Origin: an uncultured Ignavibacteriota bacterium
GTDB lineage: Bacteria; Bacteroidota; Ignavibacteria; Tepidaquicellales; Tepidaquicellaceae
Direction: 5' to 3'
DNA: 24,032 nucleotides
NCBI GenBank assembly: GCA_937915485.1
Contig: CALGII010000068.1
Span: 1-24,032 of the forward strand
A program made the translations under genes and the position numbers. The first letter of the stretch is position 1; each line of letters begins with the position of its first letter. This document shows positions 16,111 through 23,973 of the stretch, piece by piece. Under the pieces are notes generated by a model. That model saw only the letters and a list, made by a program, of their open reading frames with translations, searched no databases and had not been told where the DNA came from.

Positions 16111-16183
16111 CAATGAGTAAAAAAAGCGAAATAATACACATAGGTAAAACCTATGGGTAAAAAATCAGGAAATTTACTCATAG
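16111..16183. repeat. 33-nt imperfect palindromic repeat array, cluster 2 (2 units)
   Basis: Two more units, 16111-16143 and 16151-16183, with a 7-nt spacer. The second carries exact arms CTATGGGTA and TACTCATAG like the unit at 15631. The downstream 16184-16372 shows no gene. Confidence 0.75.
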
Positions 16184-16329
16184 ATTATCAGCGTTGTTGA
16201 GAAATCAAGAGTTTACGTTTAAGGTTTGGATAAACATAGTTCAATAACAGAGAAAATAAACCACGTTTCAAGAACGAAGTTCAAAAGGAATCAGGTTTAA
16301 TAATAGTTTTCGATTAAAGTTTGGTAAAA

Positions 16330-16337
16330 TATTTTTG
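16330..16337 (+). promoter_or_regulatory. Possible -7 element of an hsdR promoter
   Basis: TATTTTTG fits the Bacteroidota-type -7 consensus TAnnTTTG, 36 bases before the hsdR ATG. TTTTCG at 16307-16312 is a weak -33 candidate about 19 bases upstream. Whether this lineage uses that consensus is not shown here. Confidence 0.22.
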
Positions 16338-16372
16338 AAGTCTTAGACCATAAGCAAAAACAAATTTATTTT

Positions 16373-19300
16373 ATGGCAAAGAAGCATACAGAAATCCGTT
16401 TTGAGGAAGCAATTGAAGAGCATCTTTTAGAGAACGGGTACGCAAAAGGCGATTCAAATTTGTTTGATGTCAGGACCGCGCTTTTCCCGGACGACATAAT
16501 CGCATTCATCGAAAAGTCACAGACTAACAACTGGAAGCACGTCAGAGAATACAACGGAACGAAGGCAAAGGATGTACTGATATCCTCATTAGTAAAAGAA
16601 ATAAACAGCAAAGGAGCGTTGTATGTTTTACGATACGGATTTAAATGTTTCGGAAGGGCTTTTCATCTCGCTTATTACAAACCGAACACAAATTTGAATC
16701 CCGACGCATGGACTGATTATAGAAAGAACGTATTAAAGATATACAGGCAAGTACATTTCAGTGAAAAGCAACCCGGATTATCACTTGATGCCGTAATAGC
16801 GGTAAACGGAATTCCTATCCTGACTATGGAATTAAAAAATCCGATGTCAGGACAGAATGCAGAGAATGCCAAGAAGCAATACAAAGAAGACAGAGACCCG
16901 CGTGAATTAATTTTCCAGTTCAAGAAGAGAACGCTTGTTCATTTTGCCGTTGATACGGATGTGGTTTACATGACGACAAAACTTGACGGCGACAATACAT
17001 TTTTCCTGCCTTTCAACAAAGGATATAATCTCGGGGAAGGGAACCCGCCAATCAAAGACAATTACAAAACTGCTTATTTATGGGAGGATGTACTTTCCAA
17101 AGACAGTCTGCTCGATATTATCGGTAAATACCTTCATCTTGAAATATCAGAAAGCAAGGTTTACACGGAGAAGGGAATCATAAAGAAGAAAAAGGAAACT
17201 TTGATTTTCCCGAGATACCATCAATTAGATGTCGTAAGAAAATTAATTGATAACGCAAAAAGCAACGGTTCAGGTCATAACTATCTCGTTCAACATTCCG
17301 CCGGAAGCGGAAAATCAAATTCGATTGCCTGGTTAGCCTACAGGTTATCGAGTCTGCACGACAAAAACGACGTTAAGATTTTTCATTCTGTAATTGTAAT
17401 CACTGACAGAAGAGTACTTGACAGGCAGTTACAGAACACGATATACCAGTTTGAGCATACTGAAGGTGTTGTAAAGAAAATTGACGAAGACACTAAACAA
17501 CTCGCGGAAGCGCTGGCGAGCGGGGTGCCGATAATTATTTCCACGTTGCAGAAATTTCCTTTTATAGCAGAGACGCTTGAGAAATTCGAAAAGGAGGGGA
17601 AAGGACTGAGAATAGATACGAAGGGAAAGAGGTTCGCAGTAATTGTTGATGAAGCGCACAGTTCACAGAGCGGAGAAGCAGCGGTTGAACTCAAGAAAAT
17701 ACTGAACAGAGAGGGGATAGAATCAGTAGTCGCGGAGCAAATATTAGATATTGAGGAAAAGAATCTTACCGAGGATGCCAAAGCGGAGATGATACGGGAG
17801 ATGGCAAAGAGGGGAAAACAGCCGAACTTAAGTTTTTTCGCGTTTACCGCAACGCCGAAATTCAAAACGCAGGCGGTATTTGATGAACCGGGTGAATCGG
17901 GGAAATCTCCTTTCCATCTATACAGCATGAAGCAGGCAATAGAGGAAGGATTTATACTTGACGTTCTTCAGAACTATACATCTTACCAGACATTTTTCAA
18001 ACTGGCTAAATCAATAGAAGACGATCCGAAAGTGCCCAGAAGAAAAACTGCAAAAGCGCTGACGCGGTTTCTGAGTTTACACCCGCACAACCTTCGGCAA
18101 AAGGTTGAAATCATTTTAGAGCATTTCAGAAATTACACGAAGAGCAAAATCGGCGGCAGGGCAAAAGCGATGATAGTTACAGGGTCAAGGCTGCATGCTG
18201 TGAGGTACAAACAAGAAGTAGATAAATACATAAGTCAGAAAGGATATAAGGACCTGAAAGCGCTCGTAGCGTTTTCGGGAACTGTTGAAGATGATAAAAT
18301 CCCTGACAAGACTTATACAGAAACCAGCATGAACGGCGGAATTCGGGAAAGCGTACTGCCCGATAAGTTCGAGTCATATGAATATCACGTGCTTATTGTA
18401 GCGGAGAAATATCAGACAGGCTTTGACCAGCCGCTACTTCACACGATGTATGTCGATAAGAGAATATCGGGGGTTCAGGCAGTACAGACATTATCGAGAT
18501 TAAACAGAACAACGGCAGGAAAGACTGACACATTCGTGCTTGATTTCGTAAATGACAGGAAGGAGATATACGAATCATTCAAACCGTATTATGAGAAAAC
18601 GGATTTTGCGGAAGTAACAGATGTGCAACTACTTTATGACCTTGAGCATAGGATAATGAACTGGAATTTATTCTACAAGAAAAATATTGATGAATTCTGC
18701 AATATCTGGTTCAGCACGCGAAAAGAATTAAGGAATTCGGAACATAAATTACTTAATGCGATACTGGATCCGTCAGTTGAATTGTATAAGCAAAAGACAG
18801 AAGAAGAGCAGGAAACAATAAAGAAGCAATTAAGAGAATACAGAAATTTATACAGTTTTCTATCGCAAATAATACCATTTTCAGATTCAGATTTAGAAAA
18901 ATTATTTGTATATCTGAGGAACTATCTGAGAAAACTACCTAAACGAAACACGGGAGAAGGATACGAGTTAGGCGAAGATGTCGCGTTGAAGTATTACAGG
19001 ATACAGAAGATTATGGAAGGCAAAATAAATTTACGAGACGGGCAGGCTGAGCCGATATACGGACCCGGGGAAGTAGGCACAGGGATTGTTGACGATGTTG
19101 TACCGTTATCGACGCTGATAGAAGTACTAAACGAAAGATTCGGTACGGAATTTACGGTAGCGGATCAGTTATTCTTTGACCAGATAAAGGAGACCGCGGT
19201 ATCCAATGAAGAATTGAAAGAAGCGGCAAAGGTAAATGAACTTGAGAACTTTTCATATCTATTCGATAAAATGCTGGAAAGGTTATTTGTCGAGAGGATG

Positions 19301-19420
19301 GACGGGAACGAGGAGATATTCACAAAATTAATGAACGACGAAGAATTCAGGGAAGTCGCCTCAAAGCATCTTGTAAAAGAGGTGTACGAGGAATTGAACG
19401 GGGAAGGAAAAAATAAATAG
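16373..19420 (+). CDS. hsdR: Type I restriction endonuclease subunit HsdR
   Basis: Motor and nuclease subunit that translocates DNA with ATP and cuts unmethylated DNA away from the recognition site. 1015 residues, within the family range. The N-terminal PD-(D/E)XK nuclease has D139 (SLDAVIAVNG) and E153-L-K155 (TMELKNP), followed by the QxxxY-like AKKQYKEDRD. The SF2 helicase core has Walker A HSAGSGKS (308-315), DEAHSSQ box D426-H429, FTATPK (motif III), and QTGFDQPLLHTMYVD plus AVQTLSRLNRT (motifs V-VI). The C-terminal helical region probably binds HsdM. All catalytic residues are intact, so restriction is likely active. It is separated from hsdM-hsdS-fic by an 825-base repeat-rich gap and probably has its own promoter. 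No clear SD. Confidence 0.96.
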   Translation: MAKKHTEIRFEEAIEEHLLENGYAKGDSNLFDVRTALFPDDIIAFIEKSQTNNWKHVREYNGTKAKDVLISSLVKEINSKGALYVLRYGFKCFGRAFHLAYYKPNTNLNPDAWTDYRKNVLKIYRQVHFSEKQPGLSLDAVIAVNGIPILTMELKNPMSGQNAENAKKQYKEDRDPRELIFQFKKRTLVHFAVDTDVVYMTTKLDGDNTFFLPFNKGYNLGEGNPPIKDNYKTAYLWEDVLSKDSLLDIIGKYLHLEISESKVYTEKGIIKKKKETLIFPRYHQLDVVRKLIDNAKSNGSGHNYLVQHSAGSGKSNSIAWLAYRLSSLHDKNDVKIFHSVIVITDRRVLDRQLQNTIYQFEHTEGVVKKIDEDTKQLAEALASGVPIIISTLQKFPFIAETLEKFEKEGKGLRIDTKGKRFAVIVDEAHSSQSGEAAVELKKILNREGIESVVAEQILDIEEKNLTEDAKAEMIREMAKRGKQPNLSFFAFTATPKFKTQAVFDEPGESGKSPFHLYSMKQAIEEGFILDVLQNYTSYQTFFKLAKSIEDDPKVPRRKTAKALTRFLSLHPHNLRQKVEIILEHFRNYTKSKIGGRAKAMIVTGSRLHAVRYKQEVDKYISQKGYKDLKALVAFSGTVEDDKIPDKTYTETSMNGGIRESVLPDKFESYEYHVLIVAEKYQTGFDQPLLHTMYVDKRISGVQAVQTLSRLNRTTAGKTDTFVLDFVNDRKEIYESFKPYYEKTDFAEVTDVQLLYDLEHRIMNWNLFYKKNIDEFCNIWFSTRKELRNSEHKLLNAILDPSVELYKQKTEEEQETIKKQLREYRNLYSFLSQIIPFSDSDLEKLFVYLRNYLRKLPKRNTGEGYELGEDVALKYYRIQKIMEGKINLRDGQAEPIYGPGEVGTGIVDDVVPLSTLIEVLNERFGTEFTVADQLFFDQIKETAVSNEELKEAAKVNELENFSYLFDKMLERLFVERMDGNEEIFTKLMNDEEFREVASKHLVKEVYEELNGEGKNK

Positions 19421-19428
19421 GGGGGAAT

Positions 19429-20106
19429 ATGGAATTTTCGGAATTACAAAAAGATATCATTAAACTCATTGCTACAAAGGAAATCTATAACTTAAATTCA
19501 TTTTACAAAATATATTTTAATAAATTTAAATTTGAAAACATAGCACCAGAAATTACCAGATGGGCTAAGGAAAAACCAGATCTTCCTAATTATTGCTCAA
19601 TAGCCAATACGAAAGGAATTGTTGTAAACGATGATATGATTGAAAATATAATATCGTTCATTGACTTATGGGAAAAGTTAGAAAACAACGGATACATTTA
19701 TTCTTTTGAAAGACCGATATCTCCTTATACAAGTAAAGAGGAATGTTATATCCCAATTTATTCTATGGATGATCACGAAAATCATAGATTCGATAATGAT
19801 GCTTTTCACATAGTAATCCCCTTTCTAAATAAAAAAATATTTTGCACTGAGGATCTTGCATTATTAGTGAAAAATAAATTTAAAACTCCCGATGACCGCA
19901 GATTCATTATTTCGCATAGGTGGACAAAAATTACTGCAATTACAGCCATTGTGTTTGGTCTTATTGCTTCATTAATAAATTATTACACAGCACAAAACAA
20001 GAATAATTTGACAACAACAGATACAAATAAAGTTGTTGTAATAAAAAAAGTTATTATTGACTCTTTGCATCAATTGGGAGATTCGACAAGAAGAATTTCG
20101 AAATAA
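19429..20106 (+). CDS. Unknown protein with C-terminal membrane segment, next to hsdR
   Basis: Not recognised. The 225-residue protein starts 8 bases after the hsdR stop, behind a good purine stretch (AGGGGGG), so it is probably translated from the hsdR transcript. The N-terminal 160 or so residues are soluble-looking, Asn/Lys-rich and contain no Cys-ligand or nuclease motif that I can identify. One hydrophobic segment (about 168-188) follows SHRWTK, and the remaining 37 residues are polar, with NKVVVIKKVIID. The most likely topology is cytoplasmic N-terminus with a tail anchored in the inner membrane. Very AT-rich like the PD-(D/E)XK and MBL genes. Together with the next two genes it could form a membrane-linked accessory cassette. 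Confidence 0.7.
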   Translation: MEFSELQKDIIKLIATKEIYNLNSFYKIYFNKFKFENIAPEITRWAKEKPDLPNYCSIANTKGIVVNDDMIENIISFIDLWEKLENNGYIYSFERPISPYTSKEECYIPIYSMDDHENHRFDNDAFHIVIPFLNKKIFCTEDLALLVKNKFKTPDDRRFIISHRWTKITAITAIVFGLIASLINYYTAQNKNNLTTTDTNKVVVIKKVIIDSLHQLGDSTRRISK

Positions 20107-20167
20107 TATCTTTCTTATTGGATTAATATAAACTAATAAGGGCTTAAAATAATATTAATAATATTTT

Positions 20168-20461
20168 ATGAATAAAATTATTGAGATATTAATATACGCA
20201 ATAGTTGTGTTAGGGATATTTCTTTTCATAAGAGAATTCTGGACATGGTATTGGAAGATTAATAGTATCTTGGAATTGCTGTTAGTACAAAATAAGTTGC
20301 TTAAAAAGATTTTAGGAAAGTTATCAGGAGAGGACAATGAAGACGAAAGTAATGAGCCAGTAATTCGAGGGAAATATGATTATAGAGACACTGTGAAGAA
20401 AAAAAGGAGAAGTTTGAAAGAGATGATTGATGAAGAGACGAAAAAGTTAAAAGATAATTGA
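20168..20461 (+). CDS. Small unknown protein with N-terminal membrane segment
   Basis: Not recognised. 97 residues: a hydrophobic N-terminal helix (about 4-22, EILIYAIVVLGIFLFI), an aromatic stretch EFWTWYWK at its edge, a Leu-rich amphipathic helix, an acidic patch (GEDNEDESNE) and a strongly basic tail (KKKRRSLKEM). This pattern suits a single-pass membrane protein with a cytoplasmic charged tail. It lies 61 bases after the previous small membrane protein and 30 bases before the MBL hydrolase, on the same strand. No clear SD precedes the ATG. It may be an anchor or regulator of one of its neighbours, which is inference from position only. Confidence 0.6.
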   Translation: MNKIIEILIYAIVVLGIFLFIREFWTWYWKINSILELLLVQNKLLKKILGKLSGEDNEDESNEPVIRGKYDYRDTVKKKRRSLKEMIDEETKKLKDN

Positions 20462-20491
20462 TTTTGCAAGTATTTTAAAAAATAAAATATT

Positions 20492-21766
20492 ATGGGCTTT
20501 TCAGCAAAATTCAGGTTCAATAAAGCAGGTCAAGGCTGTTTTTACACGGGGCACTTACAATATGATAGCCATCACTATTTTATGGTTTATGATTGTGGAG
20601 TTGAAAAACCTGCACCTCAGCAATTTATAAAAAGAGAAGTAGATAAATTTGTAGATACATTAAAAAAGTCGAATGACGAAAATCTCAATATGCTTGTGAT
20701 ATCACACTTCGATACTGATCACATAAGCCATATAAAATATTTATTAGATAGCATCAAAAGTTGCGACAAACTAATTTTGCCTTTTGTACCTTTATATTTT
20801 AGATATATATCGCTACTAAAACTTGTCATAGAAATATCAGAAGAAGGAGTGGATGATATCGATCCTGATTTATTTCAAATGATTATTGATCCATATAATT
20901 ATTTTAGTAAAAACGAAAAAATTAATAATATTATTGTAATATCCAATGATGATGACGACAGCGAAGACACCAATCAACCATCAGATATAAATCCGGAAAA
21001 CCCATTCGATTTTAGAAAAAGTAAAAGTCCTTATGACACAAAGAATATACCGAATGAGATTGGCGAAGAATTTATAAACAAAATAGAGTTTTGTCCTAAT
21101 CGTATAAAAATATTTTGTGGAGGGCTGTGGGAATTCTTTTTTCATCAGAAAAATGATGTTCCCAAAACAAAAGTTACAAAATTCTTGAATGAGATTAATA
21201 AAATATTTAAACTAAAAGGTAACGAGAGATTTAATGCAAAAAATAAGATATCGATTGATGGCATGAGAAATTATCTAAAGAATCTGTACGGAAATACAAA
21301 AAAACTTAAGAAAATACACGATGACTTTGACTTAGACATTAACGATTACAGTTTAACATTATTTCACAAATCAATTTCAAGTAATGACTTCGACGTATTA
21401 GTTCAACATTATTGCCATTGCCCAATTTTGTCACATGATTATTTCTGTACAAATATGACAGGAACTTACCTAACTGGAGATTGTGATTTACACAATATTA
21501 ATTTCCCGAAGTATATTTCTGATAATTTAGGCACGGTGGTAGTTTTTCAAGTCCCACATCACGGTTCAAAAAAAAATTGGGAACAAACAAAAATAAATCG
21601 ACTAATGGAGTGTTATAATTTTGTTATAAATTTTGGATATGGAAATAGACATAAGCATCCGTCGTCGAATGTAATCGAGGAAATAATAGATGAATATCGA
21701 GTTATGCCTATCTTAAATACACAATTTGAAGATTTTGAATACAAATTTGTTGAATTACATTATTAA
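20492..21766 (+). CDS. Metallo-beta-lactamase-fold hydrolase, ComEC-like
   Basis: A 424-residue cytoplasmic-looking hydrolase of the MBL superfamily. Metal-binding landmarks are in order: SHFDTDH (H72, D74, D76, H77; the HxDxDH variant seen in ComEC/Rec2-type MBL domains), TGDCD (D330), VPHHGS (H356, H357) and a late H389 in HKHPSS. The N-terminal MVYDCG is the usual strand before the active site. A long insertion (about 100-300) between motifs is charged and helical and unlike ComEC itself. No membrane segments, so it is not a DNA-uptake channel. ComEC-type MBL domains are linked to DNA or nucleotide phosphodiester cleavage. Here the substrate is unknown. It is the last gene of the island, with no clear SD. 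Very AT-rich. Confidence 0.85.
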   Translation: MGFSAKFRFNKAGQGCFYTGHLQYDSHHYFMVYDCGVEKPAPQQFIKREVDKFVDTLKKSNDENLNMLVISHFDTDHISHIKYLLDSIKSCDKLILPFVPLYFRYISLLKLVIEISEEGVDDIDPDLFQMIIDPYNYFSKNEKINNIIVISNDDDDSEDTNQPSDINPENPFDFRKSKSPYDTKNIPNEIGEEFINKIEFCPNRIKIFCGGLWEFFFHQKNDVPKTKVTKFLNEINKIFKLKGNERFNAKNKISIDGMRNYLKNLYGNTKKLKKIHDDFDLDINDYSLTLFHKSISSNDFDVLVQHYCHCPILSHDYFCTNMTGTYLTGDCDLHNINFPKYISDNLGTVVVFQVPHHGSKKNWEQTKINRLMECYNFVINFGYGNRHKHPSSNVIEEIIDEYRVMPILNTQFEDFEYKFVELHY

Positions 21767-21812
21767 GCAAACATAATTCAAATATTATCGACTATAGTAT
21801 CAGTCCTCCCCC

Positions 21813-21843
21813 GCGGCTAAAGCCGCACCCCCTCCAAAGGGGG
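21813..21843. repeat. Double GC hairpin repeat (GCGGCTAAAGCCGC type)
   Basis: GCGGCT-AA-AGCCGC (21813-21826) is followed at once by CCCCCT-CCAA-AGGGGG (21828-21843). The pair stands out in AT-rich surroundings about 50 bases after the MBL stop. It may end that transcript, although no T-tract follows. It resembles extragenic hairpin repeats. The rest of 21844-22170 shows no supported gene. Confidence 0.6.
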
Positions 21844-22170
21844 ACATATCATTCATATTATTATCGCTTTTTCTAAAAAATACTGTCGATTCCCAAACAG
21901 CGATATTTAATATTCCTCGATTAATTAACTTTTATAAATTAAAACTATGAATTTTGTGTGACGACGATGACGACGTCTTTACTTATAGTAATCAAGATAA
22001 TAAAAATCAGCAAATTGAAAGTTGCTCATTTTGATACGAACAATTGGAAGATGGAAATTGTGACAATAAATGGCATTATAGTAACCATTAAAATAAGAAC
22101 GATGTAATTGAAAAATATCACACTCAATTTCAAAAATACTTTACCCCTGTGAACATCTACTGCTGAAACC

Positions 22171-22311
22171 ACTGCTGTTGTCGCCGTTGTTGTTGTCGCC
22201 GTTGTTGTTGTCGCCGTTGTTGTTGTCGCCGTTGTTGTTGTTGCCGTTGTTGTTGTTGTTGTCGCCGTTGCTGTTGTCGCCGCTGCTGCTGTCACTGCTG
22301 CTGCTGTCACC
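22171..22311. repeat. 15-bp minisatellite, nine units
   Basis: Nine head-to-tail units of GTTGTTGTTGTCGCC or variants fill 141 bases: eight of 15 bp and one of 21 bp (22246-22266). The inner units are near identical, while the outer ones drift to GCT and CACT versions. Length is a multiple of three. It starts 15 bases after the MFS stop codon (that is, downstream of a minus-strand gene). A minus-strand open frame through it would begin with GTG inside the repeat and read Ala/Thr-only, and other frames lack starts, so I treat it as non-coding. Confidence 0.85.
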
Positions 22312-22325
22312 GATTAAGACGAAAT

Positions 22326-23561
22326 TTATTTAACCAGATCTTTTTCTTTAAGTTCCATTTTGCGGAGAGAGGGGAAGGCGAAGGAGGAGGAGAATACGAA
22401 TATTAAGGTCATTATGCCGCCGAATATGACGGAGGGGATTGTGCCGAGGAGTTTTGCGGCGAGTCCGGATTCGAACGCGCCGATTTCGTTCGAGGAGCCG
22501 ATGAATATGCTGTTGACTGCCGCTACACGTCCTTTCATCTCATCGGGCGTGAATATCTGGAGTATCGTCTGACGTATTATTACGCTTACGCTGTCGAACA
22601 TTCCGCTTAACGCGAGAGCAAGAACCGAGAGGTAGAAGTTTCCGGATACGGCGAACAGGAGCATACATATTCCGAATCCCGCCACCGCGGAAAAAAGTTT
22701 TTTCCCGGTTCCTTTCACGGGCGGATGTTTCGTCAGGTAAAATGCCGTCAGCAAGGCTCCGACTGACGGCGCGGCGCGGAGTATCCCAAGCCCTTTGGGC
22801 CCGACGTCAAGTATGTCGGAGGCGAATACGGGAAGCAATGCTGTTGCTCCGCCGAACAATACGGCGAAGAGGTCGAGCGTCATTGAGCCGAGTATGATTT
22901 TCTTTTGGAAAACGAATTTTATTCCGCCCGTTAATCTGCTTAGCATCGGCTGAGAATCCAATACAGGACGGGGTTTTGAGCCGATGAACATTAATGAAAG
23001 CACCGCGACTGAAATAAACGATATGATTGTAACGTAAGTCACTTCCGTTCCGAAGAATCCGTAAACGAATCCGCCTATAGCGGGTCCGCTGATTGCCCCG
23101 ACCTGCCATACCGACACGTTCCAACTTACGGCGCGCGGGTAAGAATCTTTATCGACGATTTGTCCGAGCAATGCCTGCGCGGCGGGCATATAGAATCCGC
23201 GCGATATGCCCGTGAAAAATATTATTCCGTATATGATATAAATTTTGTGATTCGCGAGAGCGGAAATGTAATCGGACGATACGATAAAAAGCGATACGGA
23301 GCAGAGAAGCATCAGAGCGTAAGCGAATAAGAGGACTTTCTTCCTTTCGCGGCTGTCAACGATTACACCCGATACAAGCGCGGTCACGATTGAGGGAACC
23401 GCTTCGAAGAGTCCGACCATTCCGAGAGAGAAAGCGTCTTTAGTGATTTCATATACCTGCCAGCCGATTATTACAGACTGCATCAGTATCGCGATAGTGA
23501 AAAAGAAGCGCGCCGTTATGAAGTAACGGAATTCTGTATTGTCGAAAACTTTACCCGTCAT
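22326..23561 (-). CDS. MFS transporter (EntS/MFS_3-like exporter)
   Basis: Inner-membrane major facilitator of 411 residues with about 12 hydrophobic segments. The N-terminus (FRYFITARFFFTIAILMQS, then IGWQVYEITKDAFSLGMVGL) and loop 2-3 motif A version GVIVDSRERKKVL are typical of the MFS_3 group that includes the enterobactin exporter EntS. The second half carries GGIKFVFQKKIILGSM and DEMKGRVAAVNSIFIGSSNEIG. Substrate cannot be told from sequence. Siderophores, drugs or other small molecules are options. It overlaps the preceding small gene by 4 bases (ATGA), so the two are translationally coupled. GC content matches the housekeeping genes at the left end, so it lies outside the AT-rich island. 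Confidence 0.88.
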   Translation of the reverse strand: MTGKVFDNTEFRYFITARFFFTIAILMQSVIIGWQVYEITKDAFSLGMVGLFEAVPSIVTALVSGVIVDSRERKKVLLFAYALMLLCSVSLFIVSSDYISALANHKIYIIYGIIFFTGISRGFYMPAAQALLGQIVDKDSYPRAVSWNVSVWQVGAISGPAIGGFVYGFFGTEVTYVTIISFISVAVLSLMFIGSKPRPVLDSQPMLSRLTGGIKFVFQKKIILGSMTLDLFAVLFGGATALLPVFASDILDVGPKGLGILRAAPSVGALLTAFYLTKHPPVKGTGKKLFSAVAGFGICMLLFAVSGNFYLSVLALALSGMFDSVSVIIRQTILQIFTPDEMKGRVAAVNSIFIGSSNEIGAFESGLAAKLLGTIPSVIFGGIMTLIFVFSSSFAFPSLRKMELKEKDLVK

Positions 23562-23839
23562 AAACTTAAAACTGAAAAATCGGGCATGCGCATAATCTCT
23601 GCGTTCTTTGATTCTTTAAGAATTTCTTTGATTATTCCGGGAGGGGATTCGATGATTGTGATTTCGGATTTAATTTTCGTGTCGCAGGAGCAGAAGAATT
23701 CGGTCGTGTTAAGATATTTTTTACCGGATTCATCGGAGCCGTAAGGGTCGAATACGAGGTCCCTGCCTTCGAAGGAGCGTTCCTTGTGGCATTCTTTGCA
23801 TTTGAGGATGAGATAGCCTTTTCTTAAGATCTTTATCAA
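23558..23839 (-). CDS. Small putative zinc-binding protein upstream of the MFS gene
   Basis: Not recognised as a named family. 93 residues with C14/C17 (CKEC) and C50/C52 (CSC), a possible split zinc site. The end (ILKESKNAEIMRMPDFSVLSL) is helical. The only usable start is TTG at 23839. An in-frame TAA lies directly upstream, inside the AATTAGT tandem repeat, and there is no SD, so the true 5' end may have been replaced by the repeat. The stop overlaps the MFS ATG in ATGA. Likely a small cytoplasmic protein co-expressed with the transporter. Confidence 0.6.
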   Translation of the reverse strand: MIKILRKGYLILKCKECHKERSFEGRDLVFDPYGSDESGKKYLNTTEFFCSCDTKIKSEITIIESPPGIIKEILKESKNAEIMRMPDFSVLSL

Positions 23840-23865
23840 TTAGTAATTAGTAATTAGTAATTAGT
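23838..23865. repeat. Four exact AATTAGT tandem repeats
   Basis: Four perfect 7-bp units at 23838, 23845, 23852 and 23859, followed by a broken AATGAAT. The first unit overlaps the putative TTG start of the minus-strand small gene and puts stop codons just upstream. Confidence 0.85.
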
Positions 23866-23973
23866 AATGAATAATTATTTGGTTTATCTGTTTTTTTACA
23901 TCAAATGGATTCTACACTTTATCAAATATGATGTTCTTTATTTCCGCATTAGCGTGAATGTTAAAATTTTTTA

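Noticed and set aside
15931..16113. 60-residue minus-strand gene
   Set aside because: Its YLPTYLPTF stretch is just translated GGTTGGTAG repeats; no SD or family match.
15590..16183. CRISPR array
   Set aside because: Repeat length of 33 nt is suggestive, but spacers are only 7-8 nt, the units vary at many positions, and no cas genes are present.
22026..22310. Protein of Ala/Thr repeats with a hydrophobic tail on the minus strand
   Set aside because: Starts with GTG inside the minisatellite, has no SD, and consists of repeat-coded residues for half its length.
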